Of a DNA stretch of 64,000 bases, positions 1 to 7,622 are shown in pieces; the stretch's first letter is position 1; each line of letters opens with the position of its first letter. The stretch is from contig DHSM01000015.1 in assembly GCA_002408465.1 (NCBI GenBank), forward strand, positions 53,970 through 117,969, read 5' to 3'. Position numbers and translations under genes: made by a program. The DNA comes from Firmicutes bacterium UBA5286. GTDB lineage: Bacteria > Bacillota > Proteinivoracia > UBA4975. The notes beneath the pieces are model-generated. The model saw only the letters and a list, made by a program, of their open reading frames with translations, did not search any database and had not been told where the DNA came from.

Positions 1-291
1 TTCTACATCTCCGTGCTCAGCTGCTTTAGCATACGCAATTTTCCAATTCGCCGGGATTTGCTCAGTTTTTTGCAAAAAGAAATCCTTGATTTCTGCAGAG
101 CTTCCGGATTTCACTGTCCTGATGGCCACGGACAAAACTGTCTTGAAAATATCGAACACATTAGTGCGTATCTTCTCAAATTTTGCCTCGTCATCTCGGT
201 TATCGGCCAGCAATTCTTTCTGTCTGCGCTGGCAAGCGGCAATTTCATCGATTAAATACGCAAAGACTGCGTTTTGAGTTTGTTCGTTCAC
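1..291 (-). CDS. Hypothetical protein, partial (runs off left edge)
   Basis: This gene reads leftward from a GTG at 291 and is still open at the window edge, giving 97 residues. The start is supported by an AGAGGTG ribosome-binding site 6 bases upstream. The visible part is charged, looks mostly helical and has no membrane segment or obvious signal peptide. I do not recognise the family. It begins 14 bases after the end of an aminopeptidase remnant and is probably transcribed from the same promoter (501-530). That setting looks like decayed accessory DNA rather than a housekeeping operon. The C-terminus is outside the window, so its true length is unknown. Confidence 0.6.
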   Translation of the reverse strand, partial: MNEQTQNAVFAYLIDEIAACQRRQKELLADNRDDEAKFEKIRTNVFDIFKTVLSVAIRTVKSGSSAEIKDFFLQKTEQIPANWKIAYAKAAEHGDVE

Positions 292-305
292 GTTAGCACC
301 TCTCT

Positions 306-458
306 TTAAAAATCAATTTCGCCCACAAAATCAACATGGATAGAAGCTGCATTGGTCCCGCCAAACATTTTGTTTGCGCCAATGGCAATATGAAATGTTC
401 CAGCCATTTTTTCGTCCAATGCTGCATAACCGCACAGGTCTTTGATCTTGGGATTCAT
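306..458 (-). pseudogene. Remnant of an M29-type aminopeptidase C-terminus
   Basis: A 50-residue reading frame ends at 306. Its sequence resembles the last part of M29 (AmpS/PepS-like) aminopeptidases, with the tracts LDEKMAGTFHIAIG, MFGG and IHVDFV, which include the family's C-terminal histidines. The rest of the roughly 370-400 residue enzyme is absent. A strong ribosome-binding site (AAAGGAGGT) precedes an ATG at 480, but that ATG is in another frame and yields only a short unrelated peptide. The aminopeptidase frame itself has no ribosome-binding site. I infer a deletion that joined a promoter and start region to the tail of the old gene. It is very unlikely to encode an active peptidase. 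Confidence 0.6.
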
Positions 459-500
459 ACCAAAATGTGTCTTGCTTCATATTATCAACCTCCTTTTTCG

Positions 501-530
501 ATTATATGACAATCTATATGCATATGTCAA
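501..530 (-). promoter_or_regulatory. Near-consensus sigma-A promoter (minus strand)
   Basis: On the minus strand TTGACA (530-525) is separated by 18 bases from TATAAT (506-501), so both hexamers match consensus. The spacer contains the perfect palindrome ATATGCATAT (516-525), a possible operator. The -10 lies only a few bases before the AAAGGAGGT ribosome-binding site at 488-497, so the leader would be extremely short. It drives the aminopeptidase remnant and probably the partial gene at the left edge. Confidence 0.7.
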
Positions 531-648
531 TTCCTTTTAGACATATATGAAAATAGATTTCCGGAGGCAAGAGATTATTTGCCCACGGGTTACAAGAGTA
601 TTTTTTGGGAGGGGGAGGGAATACTTCAAAGTGACAGGGGGGAAGTGA

Positions 649-1164
649 ATGCAAAGGGCCAGTGACTTGCTGGGGCTGCCAGTGACAGATGCCAACAATG
701 TCCCCCTGGGAGCAGTTCGTGAAATGCTGGTGGACTTCGACCGGGAGCGGCTTGGGGCCCTGTTGATTGCTGACAAAATTTCTGGCGAGGCCGGCCTGGT
801 TCCAGCTGAGGACATAGTTTTTGGCCCCGAAACCCTTACTGTCTCCCCGGATGCCATTATCCGCGGCGACGGCGCAGTCATTCTTCGCCAGGGCAAACTG
901 AAGCTGGAAGAGGCATGCAAGCTTTCGGTAGTGACTAATTCCGGCAGCAGGTTAGGCAATGTGGCGGACTTGATTATTGACGGTATTCAGCTTGTGGCCC
1001 TAGAGCTTTCTGACGGCTTGCTCCAGGATGTGTTTGAGGGCAGGAACGTTCTCCCTTTGCCCGAGAACACCCGCTTTGAAGAGGAGAAACTGATTGTTCC
1101 GGACGGCGTCGGGCTAAAAATCCCCGACAGTCCGGGGGAATGGCAGTTCAACCGAGGATTTTGA
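649..1164 (+). CDS. PRC-barrel domain protein
   Basis: A 171-residue soluble protein with two PRC-barrel-like halves. The first (about residues 1-75) begins with the typical DLLGLPVTDANN strand-turn and contains VREMLVDF. The second (about 80-155) contains SGSRLGNVADLIID. PRC barrels are small beta domains found in RimM and photosynthetic reaction centre H subunits. In Firmicutes stand-alone copies (YlmC/YrrD types) occur, some linked to sporulation, but their biochemistry is unclear. ATG at 649 has a GGGGGGAAG ribosome-binding site. Two tiny genes follow in the same direction, and the group ends at the terminator at 1571-1610. Exact function is unknown. Confidence 0.8.
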   Translation: MQRASDLLGLPVTDANNVPLGAVREMLVDFDRERLGALLIADKISGEAGLVPAEDIVFGPETLTVSPDAIIRGDGAVILRQGKLKLEEACKLSVVTNSGSRLGNVADLIIDGIQLVALELSDGLLQDVFEGRNVLPLPENTRFEEEKLIVPDGVGLKIPDSPGEWQFNRGF

Positions 1165-1182
1165 GTTTGGAGGTTGATTTTT

Positions 1183-1341
1183 ATGGAGTGTCCCAAGTGC
1201 AAATCCCGGGACACGGGCAAGGTGGCCAACAACCAGTACTATTGTTGGAATTGCTTTGTACTCTTTAGCTTTGACAACAAGATGCGCCCGTGCCTGTATG
1301 AAGTGGATACTGAAGGCACCTTGGTCGCCTTGGAACAATGA
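1183..1341 (+). CDS. Small zinc-ribbon protein (52 aa)
   Basis: This 52-residue frame begins with ATG 1183 behind GGAGGTTG. It has a four-cysteine zinc ribbon: CPKC at residues 3-6 and CWNC near residue 25-28, followed by a short beta-rich tail ending VALEQ. Such knuckle pairs bind one zinc ion and usually contact nucleic acid or protein. The gene starts 18 bases after the PRC-barrel gene and is followed 16 bases later by a small membrane protein, so the three are probably co-transcribed. I recognise no named family; similar two-knuckle proteins are widespread in clostridia. Cysteine spacing and tight packing make it a likely real gene despite its size. Confidence 0.6.
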   Translation: MECPKCKSRDTGKVANNQYYCWNCFVLFSFDNKMRPCLYEVDTEGTLVALEQ

Positions 1342-1357
1342 CAGGAGGTTTTGCCCA

Positions 1358-1558
1358 GTGCGTCGTGGCTATTGGACGGGCTTTTTTATGGGCGGTCTGA
1401 TAGGAATGTTGGCCGTCAAGGCCTATGGAGATCAGATCATGGATTTAATGTATTCCAAGCTGGAGCGGCGTTCCGGGGACAGTCCTGATTCTCCGGAGGA
1501 AGAAACGGAGACTGAATACAGGCCCAGGCAACGCTACCGTTCCCGGCGAACCTGGTAG
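1358..1558 (+). CDS. Small single-span membrane protein (66 aa)
   Basis: The chosen GTG at 1358 has AGGAGG 9 bases upstream; longer in-frame versions would overlap the preceding gene and lack a ribosome-binding site. The 66-residue product has one hydrophobic, glycine-rich segment (about residues 6-25, with FFMGGLIGMLAV). An acidic stretch (about 40-50) and a very basic arginine-rich tail follow. This is the general plan of YtxH-type small membrane-anchored proteins, although similarity is only by architecture. It is the last gene of the PRC-barrel/zinc-ribbon trio and lies directly before a strong terminator. Function unknown. Confidence 0.6.
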   Translation: MRRGYWTGFFMGGLIGMLAVKAYGDQIMDLMYSKLERRSGDSPDSPEEETETEYRPRQRYRSRRTW

Positions 1559-1570
1559 CATAATTCAGGC

Positions 1571-1610
1571 AAAATAACTGGGCAGCCCCCGGGCTGCCCA
1601 GTTATTTTTT
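1571..1610 (+). terminator. Strong intrinsic terminator
   Basis: A perfect 16-bp stem (AATAACTGGGCAGCCC paired with GGGCTGCCCAGTTATT) with a 2-base loop is followed by T residues. It closes the PRC-barrel gene group. Confidence 0.9.
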
Positions 1611-1649
1611 CCCGTCATAGGCGATAAGCTTTTAGCAGGGGGGAAAAGC

Positions 1650-2696
1650 ATGCTGACCAAACTGCCTCGAAACTCTTTGCTAAAACTGGCCCTGCAGATT
1701 GCCGGCCTGGTACTCACTCTGGCGGTGGTCTATTTGCTGCGGCGCCAGCTGCTGGCTGTTTTGACGCCGTTGCTCCTTGCCGTTGCAATTGCCTATATCC
1801 TCAATCCAGTGGTAATCTGGCTGGAGCAGCGCCTTAGCCGTACCCTGGCGGTGCTCTTGATTTTCCTGGTCTTTTTCGGTATATCTTTTGTTTTCCTGGC
1901 CAGGTTTCTGCCCATGTTTATTGAAGAAATCAACAGTCTGGTCATGCGGTTTCCCCGGTATGTCAAACAGGTGCAGGGGCTGCTGGATAAGTTCTACAGG
2001 GCCACCGACCGCCTCAACCTGCCCCAGTCGATTCTTGGCGCCCTGGAGATCAGCCTGGACACAATAGAAGAGAGGTTGCTGGCGAATTTGGCCAGAATCC
2101 CCGAAGTCACTTTCAATGTGGCCAGAGGCTTGTTTACATTCTTTTTGGTTCTTGTGCTTAGCTTCTATCTCCTGCGGGATTTTGAACTGGTCAAGGACAG
2201 TCTGTACTATATTATCCCCCGCAAGAGCCGGTCCCGGGCCCGCAAGATCCTGCATGAGGTGGACAGCAGCCTGGGAAAGTACATCCGGGGGCAGCTGATA
2301 CTTGCCCTGGTGGTGGGAGCGCTGATCTATTTGAGCCTCTTGCTTCTGGGTGTAGAGTTTTCCCTTATCTGGGGGATTTTTGCCGGCATCACCAACACCA
2401 TACCCTACTTTGGCCCCTTCCTGGGCGCGGTGCCGGCGGTGCTCATGGCCCTGCTAACTTCCCCGGCCCTAGCCCTTAAGACCATTCTGGTTTTTGTCAT
2501 CATTCAGCAGGTGGAAAGCAATTTTATCTCCCCTTATGTTCTGGGAAAGACTATGGGGCTGCATCCCCTGGTGGTGTTATTGGCCTTGCTTATAGGGGGG
2601 CAGTTTTTCGGGATCTGGGGGTTGATTGCTGCAGTCCCCGCAGTGGCAGTGGCCAGAATCGTCATCCGTAATCTGGCGCTGCCGCCTTTGGAATAA
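1650..2696 (+). CDS. AI-2E family transporter (YrrI/YtvI-like permease)
   Basis: A 348-residue integral membrane protein of the AI-2E exporter superfamily (PF01594). The sequence shows paired N-terminal hydrophobic segments (about residues 14-32 and 36-52), a long soluble helical section (about 75-150), and a C-terminal block of about four to five spans. That block has the family's hallmark ITNTIPYFGPFLGAVPA and the ending QQVESNFISPYVLGKTMGLHPL. Members export AI-2, sodium/proton or other small solutes; substrate cannot be read from sequence. It lies immediately upstream of alaS, as yrrI does in Bacillus, but alaS has its own promoter. ATG 1650 follows a GGGGGGAAAAG ribosome-binding site. 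Confidence 0.85.
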   Translation: MLTKLPRNSLLKLALQIAGLVLTLAVVYLLRRQLLAVLTPLLLAVAIAYILNPVVIWLEQRLSRTLAVLLIFLVFFGISFVFLARFLPMFIEEINSLVMRFPRYVKQVQGLLDKFYRATDRLNLPQSILGALEISLDTIEERLLANLARIPEVTFNVARGLFTFFLVLVLSFYLLRDFELVKDSLYYIIPRKSRSRARKILHEVDSSLGKYIRGQLILALVVGALIYLSLLLLGVEFSLIWGIFAGITNTIPYFGPFLGAVPAVLMALLTSPALALKTILVFVIIQQVESNFISPYVLGKTMGLHPLVVLLALLIGGQFFGIWGLIAAVPAVAVARIVIRNLALPPLE

Positions 2697-2730
2697 AACT
2701 AATTCAGGTTCTGACCCCGAATTGGATAAG

Positions 2731-2759
2731 TTGACAGGGAGAGTCCGAATGGATATAAT
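2731..2759 (+). promoter_or_regulatory. Consensus sigma-A promoter of alaS
   Basis: TTGACA (2731-2736), a 17-base spacer and TATAAT (2754-2759) form a perfect housekeeping promoter. Transcription would start near 2766, just before the T-box leader of alaS. Confidence 0.85.
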
Positions 2760-2765
2760 CTGTGT

Positions 2766-2997
2766 ATCAATGGTAAAATACCTGAGAAGGGGCAAGCTTG
2801 TTTGGCGTCTCCCAGAGAGGAACTGATTGCTGCAAGGTTCCGGCGCATATACAGGCAGCCACCCCGGAGGTGGAGACGAGGAGTCTCACGGCTGATCCCG
2901 TTAAAGATCCTCTTGAGTTGACCGGCCTTGTGGCCGGTAAGCAAGGTGGTACCGCGGCTAAGCCCGTCCTTGTACTGAGGATGGGTTATATTTTTTA
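2766..2997 (+). promoter_or_regulatory. T-box leader (tRNA-Ala sensing) of alaS
   Basis: The leader contains the diagnostic T-box sequence AAGGTGGTACCGCG (2943-2956). The variable base is T, which fits the A discriminator of tRNA-Ala. Upstream a closing stem, CGTCTCC (2806-2812) with GGAGACG (2872-2878), encloses a hairpin whose loop carries GCT and GCA alanine codons (2829-2834), the candidate specifier. An intrinsic terminator (2959-2997) with T-run follows. Uncharged tRNA-Ala should favour the antiterminator and turn on alaS. Stem I looks shorter than in classical T-boxes. Confidence 0.9.
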
Positions 2998-3016
2998 TAT
3001 GGGGAAGGTGGTAGAA

Positions 3017-5635
3017 ATGAAAGGTCAGGAAATACGCACCAGGTTTTTAAAATTCTTTGAAAGCAAAGGTCATGCTGTGGTGGCCAGTCACAGCTTGGTT
3101 CCGGAAAATGATCCCAGCCTGCTCTTGATTGGTGCCGGCATGGCTCCCCTGAAGCCATACTTTACCGGCATCAAGACTCCTCCCAGCCGGCGCATGGCCA
3201 ACAGCCAAAAATGCGTGCGCACCGGGGATATTGAATTGGTGGGGAAGACTGCCAGGCACCATACTTTTTTCGAAATGCTGGGCAACTTTTCTTTCGGGGA
3301 TTACTTTAAAAAAGAGGCCATTGCCTGGGCCTGGGAATTTTTGCTGCAGGAACTTAAAATCGATACCGACAAGCTCTGGGTCTCGGTGTACGAAGAGGAC
3401 CAGGAAGCCTGGGACATTTGGCATCATTCTGTGGGTATTCCCGCCGAACGCATTGTCCGCCTGGGAAAAGAGGATAATTTTTGGGAGATCGGGGTGGGTC
3501 CCTGCGGCCCCTGTTCCGAAATCTATGTAGATATGGGGTCGGAATTGGGCTGCGGCAGTCCTGACTGCAAGCCAGGCTGCGACTGTGACCGCTATTTGGA
3601 GATCTGGAACCTGGTCTTTACTCAGTTCGATAAAGATGAAGAGGGTAATTACAATCCTCTGCCCCATCCCAATATCGACACCGGCATGGGGCTGGAGCGG
3701 GTAGCAGCTGTGCTCCAGGGGGTTTCCACCAATTATGACTGTGACCTGATTTACCCCCTCATTCAACACTATGCCAAGCTTGCAGGGGCAGATTATGCCG
3801 ACCGGAATTTTACTCAGTCCTTGCGCATTATCGGAGATCACTTTCGGGCTGTGGCCTTTATGCTTGCTGACGGTATTTTGCCCAGCAATGAGGGCCGGGG
3901 CTATGTGCTGCGGCGCCTGCTCAGGCGGGCGGTGCGCCACGGCATTCTCTGCGGCATTGAGGGACCCTTCCTGTATACCGGCGTTGAGCCCCTGCTGAAA
4001 ATTTTCGGCATGACTTATCCGGAATTGGTAAGCAGCCGCCAACATCTGGTTGCCACCATAAAAGCTGAAGAAGAGCGGTTCCTGGCCACCATCCTGGCCG
4101 GCATGGAATTGCTCAAAGCGCAGCTGGACAAAGTAGGGAAGGGCGGCGTCTTGGGTGGCGAGGAGGCCTTCCGCCTTTACGACACCTTTGGCTTTCCCCT
4201 GGAACTGACAATGGAAATTGCCGGGGAGCAGGGAGTAAAGGTTGACGAGGATGGTTTCCGCAAGGCCCTGGAAGGCCAGCGTTCCCAGGCCCGGGCGGCC
4301 CGGGAACAGGTAGATGCCATGCATGCTGGAAGCGCCTCGGCCTTGGTGGCCCACCTGCCTGGAACTGTCTTTAGCGGCTACAGCTCTTTTTCCGATAGCG
4401 GCAAGATTCTTGCTCTCCTGGACGGCAAGCAGCATCTGGAGCAAGCTGAAGCCGGAGAAAATGTCCTTGTGGTGCTGGATATAACTCCCTTCTATCCGGA
4501 AGGGGGCGGCCAGGTGGGGGACAGCGGCATAATCCGGGGAGAGGGCGCTGTCCTGGAAATTGAGACCGTTACAAAAAGTGAGGATGTAATCCTCCATCAC
4601 GGCAAGGTTCTTGAAGGTACAATCAAACCCGGGGACAACGTCACTGCGGAAGTGGGAGCAAGGCGCCGGGACATTCAGGCCAATCATACGGCCACTCATC
4701 TGCTGCACAATGCCCTGCGCAAGGTGCTTGGAGAACATGTTCACCAGGCCGGTTCGCTGGTGGAAGGTGAAAGGCTGCGCTTTGACTTTACTCATCCCCA
4801 GTCCCTGAGCGCCGACGAGATTCAGCGGGTTGAACGAGAGGTAAACGCCCTGATTGCCGCCGATTTGCCGGTGGACTGCCGGGAAATGAGCATGGATGAG
4901 GCAAAAAAACAGGGGGCCATCGCCCTCTTTGGGGAAAAATATGGAGAAAGAGTGCGGATGGTCTCGGTGGGGGATGTCAGCCGGGAATTGTGCGGAGGCA
5001 CCCATGTGACCAGCACTGCCCGCATTCGAGGCTTTAAAATTCTGGCGGAATCGGGAATTGGCGCCGGCTTGCGCCGGATTGAGGCCGTCAGCGGCAATGG
5101 TTTGCTTCGCCACTTCTTCACAGTAGAGCAGATCCTTGAACAGGCAGCGGCAGTTGCCAAAACCCGCCCGGAAAACCTTGCTGCCCGCATCGAAGAGCTG
5201 CAGGCGGAACTCAGGGAACAGAGGAACCGGACGGAAAAGCTGGAGGCAAAAATCTTCGCCCTGGACTGCGGCCACCTCCTTGCCAAGACTAAAGAGGCGG
5301 CAGGAATCAAGGTGCTGGCCAGCCCAGTGGCTGCCGCAGACATGCCTGCCCTCCGCAACCAGTCGGAGCTGGTCCTAGGCAAGCTGGGCAGTGGCGTAGT
5401 AGTCCTGGGCGCTGTTGCCGGTGACAAGGTCAACCTGGTGGCCACAGTGAGCAAGGATTTGGTGGCCAAGGGCATCCATGCCGGCAAGATCATCGGGGCT
5501 GTTGCCCGGATTGCAGGCGGCGGCGGCGGCGGCCGGCCTGACATGGCTCAGGCCGGGGGTAAAGATCCCGCCAGGCTGGATGAGGCTCTTGAATTGGCAG
5601 CAAGACTAGTGGAGGAACAAATCAGCGGGCGGTGA
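3017..5635 (+). CDS. alaS: Alanyl-tRNA synthetase
   Basis: An 872-residue class IIc synthetase, full length for the family, that charges tRNA-Ala with alanine in the cytoplasm. Domains in order are the catalytic core (1 to about 260, starting MKGQEIRTRFLKFFESKGH), the tRNA-recognition helices, the editing domain, and a C-terminal coiled coil plus DHHA1 domain with a GGGGGGRPDMAQAGG tail. The editing site has HTATH (H557, H561) and CGGTH (C659, H663), the zinc ligands that clear Ser/Gly-tRNA-Ala. ATG 3017 is chosen for its AAGGTGG ribosome-binding site and match to the family N-terminus; the frame is open further upstream through the T-box leader. Regulation is by the T-box at 2766-2997. Confidence 0.97.
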   Translation: MKGQEIRTRFLKFFESKGHAVVASHSLVPENDPSLLLIGAGMAPLKPYFTGIKTPPSRRMANSQKCVRTGDIELVGKTARHHTFFEMLGNFSFGDYFKKEAIAWAWEFLLQELKIDTDKLWVSVYEEDQEAWDIWHHSVGIPAERIVRLGKEDNFWEIGVGPCGPCSEIYVDMGSELGCGSPDCKPGCDCDRYLEIWNLVFTQFDKDEEGNYNPLPHPNIDTGMGLERVAAVLQGVSTNYDCDLIYPLIQHYAKLAGADYADRNFTQSLRIIGDHFRAVAFMLADGILPSNEGRGYVLRRLLRRAVRHGILCGIEGPFLYTGVEPLLKIFGMTYPELVSSRQHLVATIKAEEERFLATILAGMELLKAQLDKVGKGGVLGGEEAFRLYDTFGFPLELTMEIAGEQGVKVDEDGFRKALEGQRSQARAAREQVDAMHAGSASALVAHLPGTVFSGYSSFSDSGKILALLDGKQHLEQAEAGENVLVVLDITPFYPEGGGQVGDSGIIRGEGAVLEIETVTKSEDVILHHGKVLEGTIKPGDNVTAEVGARRRDIQANHTATHLLHNALRKVLGEHVHQAGSLVEGERLRFDFTHPQSLSADEIQRVEREVNALIAADLPVDCREMSMDEAKKQGAIALFGEKYGERVRMVSVGDVSRELCGGTHVTSTARIRGFKILAESGIGAGLRRIEAVSGNGLLRHFFTVEQILEQAAAVAKTRPENLAARIEELQAELREQRNRTEKLEAKIFALDCGHLLAKTKEAAGIKVLASPVAAADMPALRNQSELVLGKLGSGVVVLGAVAGDKVNLVATVSKDLVAKGIHAGKIIGAVARIAGGGGGGRPDMAQAGGKDPARLDEALELAARLVEEQISGR

Positions 5636-5724
5636 ATACATTGAGCCTACTGGGGAAGAAATATTATGCAGGATTTAATGTCATTTTGGCGAATATATCC
5701 TGTAAGATATAGGGGGTGGCAATT

Positions 5725-5985
5725 TTGAGCAATCATACTCAAGACACTGTCAGTTTTCAAAAGAATAGTGATGAAGCCGATAAAACCAGGCGCATACTAA
5801 TGGAAGTGGCGGAAGCTCTTGAAGAGAAGGGCTACAATCCCATCAATCAAATTGTTGGCTACCTTGTCTCTGCCGATCCGGCATATATCACCAGCTTCAA
5901 TAACGCCCGCAATCTCATTCGCAAACTGGAGCGGGACGATATTTTAGAAGAGCTAGTATCCGCTTATCTGAAAGGTGTCAGGTAA
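5725..5985 (+). CDS. ireB: IreB family regulatory phosphoprotein (UPF0297)
   Basis: An 86-residue protein matching the IreB/YrzL family. The conserved core LEEKGYNPINQIVGYLVS, DPAYITSFNNARNLIRKLERD and the end EELVSAYL are all visible. In Enterococcus IreB is a small phosphoprotein that acts downstream of the Ser/Thr kinase IreK and influences cephalosporin resistance. The threonine-containing N-terminus here could carry the phosphosites, which is inference. TTG 5725 is chosen because AGGGGGTGG lies 5 bases upstream; a GTG at 5716 would sit inside that site. The order alaS-ireB-ruvX-DUF1292-mltG is the conserved Firmicutes arrangement, here interrupted by an aldo/keto reductase. Confidence 0.92.
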   Translation: MSNHTQDTVSFQKNSDEADKTRRILMEVAEALEEKGYNPINQIVGYLVSADPAYITSFNNARNLIRKLERDDILEELVSAYLKGVR

Positions 5986-6930
5986 TTGACTCTGCAACTG
6001 ATAAAGTTAGGTCCCCTGGCTGTCAGCCGCTTGGGATTTGGAACTTTGTCCCTCAGCCCCCTTCAATCTTCCCTAGCGGTAGACCAGGGGGCTGAACTCT
6101 TATGTTATGCCTGGCATAAGGGGATAAATTTTTGGGACACCGCTCAGATTTACGAGAATTACCCGGTGTTGCGGGCAGCCATTCGGCGTTTGCCCGCTCA
6201 GCCGGTGATAGCGTCAAAGACCTATGCCTATACGGCGGAGGCCGCTGAGACCGCTGTCAATGAGGCCCGCAGAGAATTAGGCGTGGATGTGCTGGACATG
6301 ATGATGCTCCACGAACAAACTGCCCTTACTCTCCCGGGACACCAGGAGGCTTTGGACTGGCTGGCCAATGCCCGGGAACGGGGCGTTATCCGGGCTGTGG
6401 GAGTATCTACCCACAGTGTGGCCTGCGTGTTGGCAGCTACCGAGTTCCCTGAAATTGATGTCATCCATCCCCTGTATAATATGCAGGGAGTGGGAATCCA
6501 CGATGGCAGCCCCGCAGATATGGCAGCGGCTATAACCGCCGCCAAGGCCAGGGGCAAGGGCATCTATGCCATGAAGGTCCTGGGCGGGGGCACTCTGTAC
6601 CGCCGGGCCAGGGAGGCCATAGGCCACGTGCTCAGTCAGCCCTGGCTGGACAGCGCCGTCATCGGCATGGCCACAACAGCCGAAATCGATTATAATGTCG
6701 CCTTGTTTGAGGGCCTTGACCCTGATGCCGACACAGTCCGCCAGGTGCGAGGGCGCCGCCGCTCGCTGCACAGAGCCGACTGGTGCGAAGGTTGCGGCAA
6801 ATGTGTCCAAGCCTGTGGTCAGGGCGCCCTGGTTTTGGAGGACGGCAAAGTCAGGGTAAGGGAAGAACTATGTGTGCTCTGCGGCTATTGCAGCCGCCAA
6901 TGTGAGCTCATGTGCCTGAAAATATTCTGA
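5986..6930 (+). CDS. Aldo/keto reductase with C-terminal ferredoxin domain
   Basis: A 314-residue protein joining a TIM-barrel aldo/keto reductase (about 1-250) to a C-terminal di-cluster ferredoxin domain (about 260-314). The barrel retains the usual tetrad elements: Asp and Tyr in FWDTAQIYENY, Lys in VIASKTYAY and His in MMLHEQ. The tail has CEGCGKCVQACGQGA and CVLCGYCSRQCELMC, two [4Fe-4S] cluster motifs. Such fusions are common in anaerobes and probably couple ferredoxin to carbonyl reduction; the substrate is unknown. The TTG start follows the ireB stop directly, so translation is probably coupled. This gene breaks the otherwise Bacillus-like alaS-ireB-ruvX order. Confidence 0.85.
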   Translation: MTLQLIKLGPLAVSRLGFGTLSLSPLQSSLAVDQGAELLCYAWHKGINFWDTAQIYENYPVLRAAIRRLPAQPVIASKTYAYTAEAAETAVNEARRELGVDVLDMMMLHEQTALTLPGHQEALDWLANARERGVIRAVGVSTHSVACVLAATEFPEIDVIHPLYNMQGVGIHDGSPADMAAAITAAKARGKGIYAMKVLGGGTLYRRAREAIGHVLSQPWLDSAVIGMATTAEIDYNVALFEGLDPDADTVRQVRGRRRSLHRADWCEGCGKCVQACGQGALVLEDGKVRVREELCVLCGYCSRQCELMCLKIF

Positions 6931-6944
6931 AGGGAGGCCAGGCC

Positions 6945-7364
6945 ATGGAACGAATTATAGCTTTGGATGCAGGAGACAAGCGTATCGGTGTAGCCGTCTC
7001 CGATCCCATGCATATTACAGCCCAGGGGCTGAAGGTTTTAGAGAATTCCCCCGGGGTGTTGGCTGAAATCGCCGACCTGTGCAAAGAGTACGCAGTGGGT
7101 AAAATCGTTGTTGGGTTGCCCAAGAATATGAACAACACTCTGGGCCCACGGGCCGACTGGGCGCTGAAATTTGCTGAACAAGTTTCTGAGACCACCGGCC
7201 TGCCGGTCGTGATGGAAGATGAACGTCTGACCACTGTCGCTGCCAATCGGGTGATGCTGGAGGCAGATCTCAGCCGGCGCAAACGCCGCAAGGTCATAGA
7301 CAAGATGGCAGCAGTGCTGATACTGCAAAATTATCTTTCCCGAGGTGAAAAAATTGACGGATGA
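6945..7364 (+). CDS. ruvX: RuvX/YqgF family Holliday junction resolvase-like nuclease
   Basis: A 139-residue RNase H-fold protein of the YqgF/RuvX family, usual length about 140. Key features are the N-terminal strand IIALDAGDKRIGVAVSD with catalytic Asp, the VVGLPKNMN loop, VMEDERLT with acidic residue and the terminal DKMAAVLILQNYL helix. Family members resolve branched DNA or process the 5' end of pre-16S rRNA; the latter is essential in E. coli. ATG 6945 follows GGGAGG with good spacing. The gene overlaps the next one by 11 bases, which argues for an operon running from ireB to mltG. Confidence 0.93.
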   Translation: MERIIALDAGDKRIGVAVSDPMHITAQGLKVLENSPGVLAEIADLCKEYAVGKIVVGLPKNMNNTLGPRADWALKFAEQVSETTGLPVVMEDERLTTVAANRVMLEADLSRRKRRKVIDKMAAVLILQNYLSRGEKIDG

Positions 7365-7608
7365 CAGCGGACCTGTTCAACTGTATAATGAAGAAGATAA
7401 TCAAATAATTCATTTTATCGAATATAAGCGGCTGTCAGTGCAGGGACGGATTTATGCCCTGCTGCAGCCTGAAGATGACCTGGACCAGCTTGTGGCCTTC
7501 CGGGTTGAAGAAACCAATGAGGACGAAGAGGAAGAAATTTATATCTATGTTGTCGACCCCGGGGAATTGGAAGCAGTGGATGAGGCCTGGCAAAAACTCC
7601 ACTCTTGA
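7354..7608 (+). CDS. DUF1292 domain protein
   Basis: An 84-residue acidic protein of the DUF1292 (YrzB) family. A small beta-rich domain (YALLQPEDDLDQLVAFRVEE) is followed by a glutamate/aspartate stretch and IYIYVVDPGELEAVDEAW. The function is not established; it nearly always lies between ruvX and mltG in Firmicutes, as here. TTG 7354 is preferred over GTG 7345 because GAGGTG sits 6 bases before it. Both starts overlap the 3' end of ruvX. The next gene begins 14 bases after the stop. Confidence 0.85.
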   Translation: MTDDSGPVQLYNEEDNQIIHFIEYKRLSVQGRIYALLQPEDDLDQLVAFRVEETNEDEEEEIYIYVVDPGELEAVDEAWQKLHS

Positions 7609-7622
7609 CAGGAGGAATTGGC

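Noticed and set aside
3047..5275. Long minus-strand reading frame of 742 codons
   Set aside because: It is antisense to alaS, has no family resemblance or ribosome-binding site, and arises from the codon bias of the real gene.
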